Origin: Phaeoceros laevis
Lineage: Eukaryota; Anthocerotophyta; Anthocerotopsida; Notothyladales
Assembly (NCBI GenBank): GCA_049999765.1
Contig: JBNGIQ010007781.1
Location: forward strand, 1-64,000
Direction of reading: 5' to 3'
DNA length: 64,000 nt
Under the pieces are notes generated by a model that was not told the origin of the DNA, did no database searches, and saw nothing but the letters and a program-made list of their open reading frames with translations. A program made the translations under genes and the position numbers. This document shows, piece after piece, positions 56,151-64,000 of the stretch. Positions within the stretch are counted from its first letter, which is position 1. Each line of letters starts with the position of its first letter.

Positions 56151-57720
56151 TGTATGTTTAAGTACAAGACATGACTTTGTTTTGTTCATACATCGGGAAT
56201 GGCACTAAAGGACAGGACCTGCCCTTGGATACTAGTCTAGAGTCCAAAATATTTTTTTTCTAGACTTCACGAGATTAGTGTAACAGTTGACTGCTGTTTT
56301 TCCAGTTTTACAGGTGCTCAGACCAATTCTCTAGGGCTTGGAGCCTTCTAGAGGAGTCGGGACGACTGCCCAAGGTCTTTTACTAAGATGTCAGGAATTT
56401 TACCAGCATACTAAGAATGGCTGCAAATGCGATATTTTGTACTAAAAGCCTGCCAAGAATTGGCGCTTCAACTTGCCCGCTTGAGCACCATCGCATTTAA
56501 TGCAGCAGTCTTGTGGCGGTTATCTAGTAACCAGTTGGATGGCTAGATTAGCAGCCACATTGCCTAGGTTTCTCACACTACCTTGATTCTCGTGTCTTCT
56601 ATGCCATGGATTTTTTTTTAAGTACTCCAATCATACTGCCGAGAATTTATTACAAGAGTGTCATCTTGGCCATATAGACAAGGTTCATAGCAACCATTTG
56701 TGCAGCGACTGTCTCACTTCCATCCTCATTCTGCCTCCCCCTCTTGCTCCTTCGTTGGTTTCTCGCATACCTGTCCATCCTTGCAGCAAGCTCGAGTCAA
56801 TTCCAGTACCTTTGCAAGAAGTTCTCTGCCTGGGCTGAGAACCTACCCTCTTTTGCTGTCCTCCTACTCCTTGGGCCTGCCTCCCCGTGCCCTCTACCCC
56901 CTGTTGCTTGCCTCCTTGAACTCTGTAAGGGTGACCTGCCCTCCATTTTTATTCTTAGCCATACTGGCTTTGCTGATACACTATTGCCTTGTCCTCTTAC
57001 GAGTCCTTTTGCCCTGCCATCATAACCACTTCTAGTGGTATCCAGAACCTCACACAACATTTTTTTGCTGCCTTGAATCCAGTGCCATTCTTTCACTTTT
57101 GTGGTCACTAGATTTACAGTAACCCTGCCCTCCTAGCCTCACTGTGCTAGTATCTGAATCTGCAACACTTTCCAGATCTGTACCTCTAGGAATAGCAGCA
57201 ACAAGTCCAGCAACCAGTGGTTTCTATCAACATTTCCTCCAAAACCTGCAGTGATCCAATAGGGGTTTGTTACTCGGACGGAGTAGAGACTTGGAGTTAA
57301 GTGTTCAGCAAGGATGTCTCAGCAGTCACCACAGCCGATGTCACAGGTGGAAATATACATACCTGCTGGTTGTTAATGTTTGTTGTGTTCAAATGTGGTG
57401 TCATTGTTATTGCTTGTGATCCTGTTGCGCATAGTAATACCTCATTTTTTGCAATATGTTTTGCTGAAACCTGGTTTGCTCTGAATGATGTCATATCTGA
57501 TATGTCTTATAGCTTGACTGGTCATAGAAGGAATGCTGAATGCATACTGGAAGCTGCTACTTGACCTGAAAAACGGCTGATGCTACTTGCCTGGGCTGAG
57601 ACTGCTGTGGATGCATGAATGAGCTGAAATTGTTGAGTACATGACCTACGATTGTTGTTGATGCGTGACTGGGCTGCCATATTCTTTACTGGGATACCTC
57701 CTTTGATACCGTTCCTAGCT
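56151..57720 (+). repeat. Array unit 6, partial
   Basis: GCGGTTATCTAGTAACCAG (56516) resembles unit 3 near 49270. The leader starts near 56700 (pyrimidine-rich, CTGCCTCCCCCTC). An ATG at 57313 starts MSQQSPQPMSQ. Similarity to other units fades after about 57350, and the 5' LTR of Copia-3 follows. Confidence 0.55.
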
Positions 57721-57799
57721 GGTCGTAGGATACAAAGCTAGAATTCAGTACCGTCACTAATCTCACTAATACAGTGGATGTAGTTTTTGTAAATAGATG

Positions 57800-58073
57800 T
57801 GTGTAGTTTTTATAAATAGCTGTGTGCACAAGATCAACCAGGAGGGTGTCAAGGAAGTAGGTCAAAGGCCTATTCGTTAAATACTTAAATAGCTGCATAC
57901 TTAGTTTGAGTCCCGGACGGGTATAACCCAACCGACACGACCGATGTCGGTTAGGTGAACAGCGTGTCCGCTCCTCGCGACGTGCCCGCTGGTCATATGA
58001 ACAGTGTGTGTGCATTCTTTAATATTGTCTTTCTGCTGATCGATCTATCAATCCTATGCGCCGTACCACGATA
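57800..58073 (+). repeat. Copia-3 5' LTR (start uncertain)
   Basis: It ends GTACCACGATA just before the primer-binding site, resembling the Copia-1 LTR end. A TATA box candidate (TTTATAAATAGC) is at about 57809. Confidence 0.55.
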
Positions 58074-58086
58074 TGGTATCAGAGCG
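58074..58086 (+). other. Copia-3 primer-binding site
   Basis: TGGTATCAGAGCG, initiator methionine tRNA type, on the plus strand. Confidence 0.88.
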
Positions 58087-58224
58087 CATCGCGTGCTTCT
58101 GAATTGCACCACTACCCAAGAATCTTTCTTGGAGAATGCACCATCACACCTGCATTCCAGCAAATAGTGCAAGTCAGAAAACTGGCGTCTAGGAATTCTA
58201 AAAGAACCTCTGGAGGGACCCAAC

Positions 58225-58275
58225 ATGCCTCGGCGTGGTAGTAATCGTCAACGAAGAAATCAGAGCTTCTTGAAA
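58225..58275 (+). pseudogene. Copia-3 ORF0, first 17 codons
   Basis: ATG starts MPRRGSNRQRRNQSFLK, comparable to MPRHWNRKA and MPRARGRGK in the other two elements. It is cut at the left inversion breakpoint. Confidence 0.6.
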
Positions 58276-58281
58276 CAGCCA

Positions 58282-61200
58282 AAAAAACACTGGTGTAGGA
58301 TCTGCCTGCTCCTGTGATATATCTGCCAGCAATCTTCGATTTGCCACAGCCTCCTTGCAGCTCTCTGCAGCAGCTCCATACTCAACTTCGGTGGTTGAAG
58401 TGCTCATAAATGTTTGTTTCTTCGACTGCCAAGAGACTGCAGCTCCAGCGAGCATAAAACAGTAAGCTGACATAGATTTCCTTGTATCGGGGTCGCCTCC
58501 CCAGTCAGCATCAGTGTATCCTTGCAGGAAAATCTTTTTAACAGTTGGATCTTTGCGATATCTAAGTCCATAATTTCGTGTGCCCTTAAGATAATGCATG
58601 ACCCGCTTTCCTACTGTCCAGTGAATGGTGCCAGGGTCTTCAACAAATTGGGAGAGAATGCCACTGGGTTGGCTGAGATCAAACCTTGTCTTTGTAGAGA
58701 GGTACAACGCAAATCCTACAAATTTCCGGTAGGGAACAACTTGCATTGTAGCTCTCTCTTCCTCAGTTTTGGGACAATCCAGCTTGCACAATCGTGATCC
58801 AGTTGCCATTGGTGTACTTACTGGCTTAGCATCCTCCATGTTGAAGGTCTTCAACATCAGGTCGATGTAGTGTGCTTGGTGCAGTAGTACTGACCCTTTT
58901 GCAGGTACAAGCAGCACTTGAACTCCCAAGAAGAACCGAATGACACTAAGGTCTGTCATTTCAAAATGCTTGCGGAGAAGACCTTTGATTCTAAGCAACA
59001 TCTGTCCAGGACTATTGGTTATGAGTAATGCATCATCTACATACATGGCTATGATGACAAACATGTCTCCATCAGCACAGAGGTAGACATTTGGATCTGC
59101 ATCACTCTCTTTAAATCCTAAGGACTTGAGAAATGTGCTGAATTTCTGAAACCATGCTCTAGGAGCTTGTTTGAGCCCGTGTATGGTTTTAATTAGTTTG
59201 TAGTCCATATGATGGACAGTAAGATTATTCTGAGCTACAAAACAAGCAAGACCCGGACAGATGTGAACCTTACGACTGGTGAGAAGGTTTCATTACAATC
59301 AAGGCCTGGCCGCTGTGTGAATCCACGAGCAACCAACCTGGCCTTGTACCTTGCAACTGAACCATCAGGATTAAGCTTGGTTTTAAATACCCATTTGCTC
59401 GTAACCGCCTTCCTTCCTGGAGGCAATGGCACAAGCTTTCAGGTGCCATTCTGAATCAAGCTGTCATATTCTGACTGAATTTCTGCCTTCCACTGGACTG
59501 AATGTGGTCCATTAAGTGCTTCGGTCATTGTGCTTGGATCGCCAGCTTGTTCAGCAACTGACAAGGCTTCAGCAATTAGTGCATGAGCAATTTGTGCTTG
59601 TTTAGAGCTTAGCTTAGAGAAGTGATTTTCTGATTCCTCCTCAGCTCCCTCTCCAGGTGTTGTGCCTTTGTCATCAGCAACTCCAGCTCCCTCTCCAGGT
59701 ATCTCTCCCTCAACATGCACAGTGCCAAACTGTAGGGTTGGATCAAGGACCTGTGTTGCCTTGCGAGAAGGCCGGTGAGAAGATTTTCTTGAGGACCGCA
59801 GAGAATTGCTTGGTGGCGTATAAGGAGGAACTATCCATTGATCACGAGGACGATGCGCTCGCATTCCACGTCCTAAAGGTGGAGATGGGGTTGCTGCTGG
59901 TGCAGCCTCGTCCTCACTGACCTCTGGAGAACATTGTTCAGATTCCGAGTTGGATGAGAAATGGCTAACCGCTCCAGTAGGAAAAATATCCTCAGCTGCC
60001 GTAGAATCGTCAACATCCTCAGCCCCGTGGTCAGTGGAGGCTACTGATTTTGTGTCAGAGTCTGATTCAGGTAATGTGCCATCATCAGAGGACCCTCCAG
60101 TAGAACTAGTAGAAAGTGTATCATGATCAGAGGCAGCTGTATCCTCAGTGGTATGTGACTCATTCTCCTCTCCAGAACTAACTTCCTTTTCCTCAAGTGC
60201 TGGAGCAGGTGAGGAGCGGTGAGAATGATGGAGGATAGCATCTTCATCAAAGATGACACTCCTAGCATGCACCACCTTGCGATTCTCTAGGTTAAACAGC
60301 TTGTATCCTTTGATACCCTCAGTATAGCCCACAAAGATGTACTTGACAGCATTTGGTTGCATTTTCTTGCGTTTTTCCTTGGGGATGAAAGCATAAGCAG
60401 GGCTCCCAAACACCTGCAAATGAGATATCTGAGGTTTGTGCCCTGTCCAGCGCTCAAAGGGAGTGCTGCCAGGTACTGCTGCTGTTGGAGTGCGATTCTT
60501 GATATAGACAGCAGCTGCAACAGCTTCTGCCCAGTACCCAACTGAATGTCCAGCCTGTGAAAGAGAGGCCTTGGCCTGCTCTTGGACGTGCCATTGTTCC
60601 TTTCAGCTATGGGATTCTGCTTGGATGTGTAGGAAATGGTAAGTTGCCGTGAAATTCCTAACTCTTTGCATAGCTATTTGAAAGCATTGGACCCATACTC
60701 TCCACCTCCACCAGTTCTAAGTGTCTTCAGAAGGTGAGAGGTTTGACGTTGTGCATTAGCTAGGTAGTCCTTAAATGACTCTAGTGTTTGTGATTTTCTT
60801 GCCAGAAAATACACAACTGTGAATCTACTCCAATCATCAATGAAGGATAGAAAATACCTAGCCCCGCCAAAGGAGAACTTTGACAGAGGACCACATAGAT
60901 CAGAATGGACTAGTTCCAACAATGTCTTAGCCCTGGTATGATTCTTATCTATATGTGACAGCTTATGATGTTTGCCATAGATGCAGGGTTCATAGAAGAT
61001 TTTAGACTGACACACAAACTTGGCTGATTCTCTGTACAGGTTGCCATCAGCCACTTGTTTCATTCACCGCACATTGATGTGCCCAAGACGATGGTGCCAA
61101 AGCTTGAAAATGGCAGCTTGCTCAGCTTGAGTGAGGTGAGCTGTAGAGTGTACTCTAGAAGGTGTGCACTCAAGTTTGTACAGATCATTAGAGGGATAAG

Positions 61201-62689
61201 CCCTGGCTAGCAGCTGACCATCTTGTTCGATGTGGCACTCATCAGGTTCAGATTCAAACATCACTCGGACTCTAGGTAAGGAAGCCTTGATCTTCGTGAC
61301 TGAAATGAGATTCTTGACCATTCTAGGTACATGAAGAACATCAAGCAACTTGATCTTATGACCAGATGGCAAGGTAAGAGGATCTGAACCAGTGCCTAGT
61401 ATAGGAAGACCTCTGTCGTCCCCCACAAGGACACTCTGACCATTTAATGCAGGCTTATAGTCTGAAAATGCCTCATGCTGATTACAGATGTGATGCGTAG
61501 CACCTGAATCCATAAACCAGCTTTTTCTGTCCTCATTTGAGGATACAAGGCAAGTGGCCATAATAGATCCGGTCCTCTCGGTAGAGATTGCATGAGCTTC
61601 TGTGCTGGAAGATGCTTCCCGCTTGGGTTCTCCAGCAGCTCTCTTGCGGCAGTCCTTCTCAAAATGTCCTAGAATTTTGCATCAGTTACATGTACCTTTC
61701 TTCTTCAGAGTTGAAGACTTAGATTCAAAGGTACGCTTTCCTCCTGGCCTGCTGCTTGGCATACGAGGTCCTTTACCCTTTGATGTGTACAGTGCTCGAT
61801 TTAAGCCTCCTGAACCATCATGTCTTCCCTCATGCCTTGCACCATGACGAGTGGCTTCTTCCTCTAGCAGGGCACCAATGACCTCTGTGAGATTTCCTCC
61901 TCCAGCTGCTCTCATTGAGTTGTTTTGTGAGGAGACAAATGTTCGGTAGCTTGTAGGCAAGGACATGAGCAAGGCTGTTGCAGCCTGCATTTCATCCAAT
62001 TTGGTGCCACAAGCAGCCAGCCGAGCTCGAAGTGCACAGAACTTGTTAAGGTGAGCCTCAATAGGTTCACTCTCTCGCATCTTGAGATGCCAGAAAGCTC
62101 TTGTGGAATTAACCATCGATGCAGAATTTTTCGTTTGAAACATCTGATCAAAGGTAGACTGCATCTCAGCAGCAGTATCCAGCCCCTGCACATGGTGCAA
62201 CATATTTCTGTCCAGGCCTGCAACTAGAATGCTTCGGGCTCGGCGATCTGCCTTTTCCCATTCTTCAATCTCTGCAAGTGGAGAACCTGTGGCTGGTTTT
62301 TGCCTTGTTCCTAGAACCATGGTCAGAAGATCTTGTTCTTCTAGAATGGTGCGTAGCCTAATTGTCCAGATTTCATATTCACTGCCATTAAATCTGTCTT
62401 TGTCTTTAAAATCGACTTTAAAATGTGTGACAATGGTGTGTACAGGTGCGGGAGGGACTTGCTGACCTCCGCCACCACCTGCTCCTCCACCTTCACCTCC
62501 ACCGCCACCACCATCTCCACCACCACCTCCCCCAGTGCTTGACATGGTAGGTTTTCCTGGAGGCTTATTGTAAGGTGTTTTCCTAAGTGGGAACTTAAGA
62601 AGCCTTGTGCGTTGTGGTGGTGTTCTTGGTGTTCTAGGTGGTGTTCTAGGTGCTAATGAAGATGAAGATCCTCGTTCTGATGAGGACAT
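58282..62689 (-). pseudogene. Copia-3 gag-pol (inverted, decayed)
   Basis: ATG at 62689 begins MSSSERGSSSSLAPRTPPRT, with a Gly-rich tract from residue 52. Gag core: YEIWTIRLRTILEEQDLLT and CALRARLAACGTKLDEM. The CCHC knuckle CN*CKILGHFEKDC has a TGA for Trp near 61682. Protease: WFMDSGATHHIC. Integrase: HSDLCGP, then RTGGGGEY where RTDNGGEY is expected (second catalytic Asp lost), and a frameshift near 60600. Reverse transcriptase has stops or frame breaks at 59433 and about 59210, and an intact MYVDDAL near 59035. RNase H: YTDADWGGDPDTRKS, then the break at 58280. The gag and LTRs place it apart from Copia-1 and Copia-2. Confidence 0.92.
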
Positions 62690-62734
62690 AACCTAGGTGG
62701 AACTAGATGTCAGATGATGATACATCTTCAAAAT

Positions 62735-63265
62735 TCTGGTTCAGGTTTTATAGTGAGTTGACTCAGAGAATTACATACATCTGCCAGTTGACTAACTCTG
62801 CTATCAATGAGATCAATCTTTCGTGAGATTGTGACCAGAAGATTTGTTGTATCTCTCCCCCTATCAGCAGAGATGCTGTCAAGACCTTTGCTGTAATTTT
62901 ATATGCACCTTTCCCTGTAAATTGAGTGCTTGTAGAAGAGCAAGCGATTGGGGATCTAGATGAAATCACTAGTAGGGTCTGGATTGGTAGAACTACTGGC
63001 AATGGATGCCTTCCTTTTTGACAATTGAGTGCTGCAAGTGGTTGAGCAGATTGAGCACTAAGCAAGCTTCTAATTGTGTCCAGGTTCTTGGTGAGAGTGA
63101 TCGCCCAAGGAGTCCTGGATTTCTAAAGAATTCAAAAGGTTGCTGGTACCACTTATGTAGATAGCACAATATCTGGCCCTTGTGAGCCACCCAACAGAGT
63201 CTTCACCAGAACGCCTCTGGTAAGGGTCCAAGATTTCTTTAGCGCGTTGTAATGTCACGATTGGA
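62735..63265 (-). pseudogene. Copia-3 ORF0, remainder (inverted)
   Basis: On the minus strand from the breakpoint: LAPIVTLQRAKEILDPYQRR, later in other frames EFFRNPGLLGRSLSPRTWTQ, and near 62860-62760 SRKIDLIDSRVSQLADVCNS. The last part resembles the helical region of Copia-2 ORF0 (RDLTDRVIANSRRLEYLAER). Two frameshifts are needed. It directly precedes gag, as in the other elements. Confidence 0.5.
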
Positions 63266-63270
63266 GCTAA

Positions 63271-63528
63271 TTGGAATGTGATAACCAGTCCGCACTTCTT
63301 CTTGCCAGTAATCCTGTCTATCATGCACGTACAAAGCATATAGACTTGCATTTACATTATGTTATGCAAGCAATAACACGTAAAGAAGTAGCTCTTACAT
63401 ATGTTCCTACAGATTCTAACTATGCCGATCTGCTCACAAAACCATTAAGCAGAGAAAGGCATGAGTCACATGTACAGAGTCTAGGAATGATTGATGTCTC
63501 ACCATATCTGGCACATGCACTTAAGTAG
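63271..63528 (+). pseudogene. Copia-3 RNase H, C-terminal part
   Basis: The frame reads ECDNQSALLLASNPVYHART, KHIDLHLHYVMQAI, and YVPTDSNYADLLTKPLSRER, the standard end of copia RNase H. It is plus-strand, opposite to the rest of pol, and stops at 63526-63528. Confidence 0.9.
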
Positions 63529-64000
63529 GACACATCAATTGCACAGGCTACTAGAAATTCTTAGCATACAAGCCTGAATTAGGTCATTCAGTGTCAGAGT
63601 CAACCTCTGACCAGCTAATGTAGGTGCTAGGCCTAGAATTGAGTCTCCACAGTGATCACTCACAACCAGAGTCGCTGTCAGTCGTCATGTCTGTACACTG
63701 CCGCAGATACCCCGCCATCTGGAAGAGATGCAGCTCTGCAACTGCAAACACCAACACTTTGGATTAATCCACAGGAGCAGAGCAGCCAATTCTTAGACAA
63801 AGGGCAGCAGCAGTGAGCTTACTGTAGCGGTGGACAGCAGCCCCGGTTTCATCAACATCTGAACTCACTCCACCATCAGCTCTGAAGATTCTTGGTCAGG
63901 TACTGGATTGGAGGGCCTACACAAGCAGTTTCCATCCTCCACAAAAACAAGGGCCAACATCTTCGCTGTTGAGCCAATCTTCTCCTTCAATATCCAAGGG
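63529..64000 (+). other. Copia-3 3' region
   Basis: Sequence after RNase H. I find no long ORF on either strand here, so no antisense ORF comparable to the one in Copia-1 and Copia-2 is visible. The 3' LTR has not been reached. Confidence 0.5.

Larger units (their letters stand above)
30240..57720 (+). repeat. Degenerate tandem array of about 2.3-2.5 kb units
   Basis: Recurrent blocks keep one order and spacing. Block E is a GT/CA microsatellite with RTACYGGGAATACTRCRTTTG or TATGTATGTAY sequence at about 30.28, 39.34, 41.64, 48.96, 51.25, 53.79 and 56.09 kb. Block D (GGTACTGATGARGAGTGGGGGAGG-like) is at about 38.81, 40.80, 50.39, 53.08 and 55.54 kb. Pyrimidine-rich leaders start at about 31.05, 40.08, 49.44, 52.39, 54.53 and 56.70 kb. 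Removing Copia-2, and treating the LINE-PPR-SINE block as an insertion, leaves spacings of about 2.3-2.5 kb. The units are strongly diverged, so the array is old. Confidence 0.6.
58276..63268 (-). other. Inverted segment inside Copia-3
   Basis: The minus-strand RNase H frame reads LLADISQEQADPTPVF and then runs into sequence antisense to the ORF0 start. The missing continuation (ECDNQSALLLASNPVYHAR) is on the plus strand from 63272. The ORF0 remainder (LAPIVTLQRAKEILDPYQRR) ends at the same right breakpoint. Breakpoints are within about 58274-58281 and 63265-63272. Confidence 0.82.
57800..64000 (+). mobile_element. Copia-3: Ty1/copia element with internal inversion, runs off the window
   Basis: The 5' LTR end, PBS and ORF0 start are on the plus strand. 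From about 58276 to 63268 the body (rest of ORF0, gag, pol up to mid RNase H) is on the minus strand, and the last part of RNase H is again on the plus strand (63271-63528). Flipping the middle would restore the standard order. The 3' LTR is outside the window. LTR start is approximate. Confidence 0.85.

Noticed and set aside
58276-63268. Two separate copia elements in opposite orientation
   Set aside because: ORF0 and RNase H are each split at exactly the same two points and complement each other, which one inversion explains more simply.

Overview
The window is nuclear DNA of a land plant, most likely a fern or another large-genome seedless plant. The sequence shows an intron-rich MOR1/XMAP215 gene, several decayed pentatricopeptide-repeat (PPR) gene copies, plant-type Ty1/copia, Ty3/gypsy and LINE retroelements, and very little host coding sequence. 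The species assignment is inference. There is one 100-N scaffold gap at 15239-15338.

Layout. 1-4755: a long inverted-repeat (foldback/MULE-like) element carrying unrecognised coding remnants. 4760-5049: the 5' part of a chromodomain gene on the minus strand, cut by that element. 5590-6200: palindromic minisatellites. 6480-7553: a Ty3/gypsy integrase remnant ending in a decayed PHD finger, followed by a polypurine tract and a direct repeat. 8565-8835: a PPR fragment. 11313-15223: the first 15 exons (529 codons, TOG1 and TOG2) of MOR1, stopping at the gap and not resumed. 15339-18720: small repeats, including a CACTA-like hairpin element. 18720-21850: a hairpin tandem repeat and two minus-strand PPR pseudogenes.

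22521-29206: Copia-1 (plus strand, old, LTRs about 7% different by hand count). 29377-29715: an L1-like scrap. 30240-57720: a degenerate tandem array of about 2.3-2.5 kb units, each with a GT/CA microsatellite, a TATA-like promoter, a pyrimidine-rich leader and often a short ATG-TC(N)-CA(G/T) start. The array is interrupted by Copia-2 (31838-38398, minus strand, very young: 2 differences between 274-bp LTRs) and by a block holding a broken LINE, a PPR pseudogene and a SINE-like repeat (41690-48945). 57800-64000: Copia-3, whose central 5 kb is inverted inside the element.

Most notable system: Copia-1 and Copia-2 share an expanded gene layout not expected of an ordinary copia element. Between the primer-binding site and gag they carry a Cys-rich small ORF (here ORFa) and a second ORF (ORF0), closely spaced. 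Between RNase H and the 3' LTR they carry an antisense ORF (aORF) encoding a small membrane-anchored protein. The aORF copies align without gaps over 69 residues, about 58% identical, with half of the identical residues encoded by different synonymous codons, which points to selection on the antisense protein. Copia-3 also retains ORF0. All calls come from reading the sequence; no database search was run.
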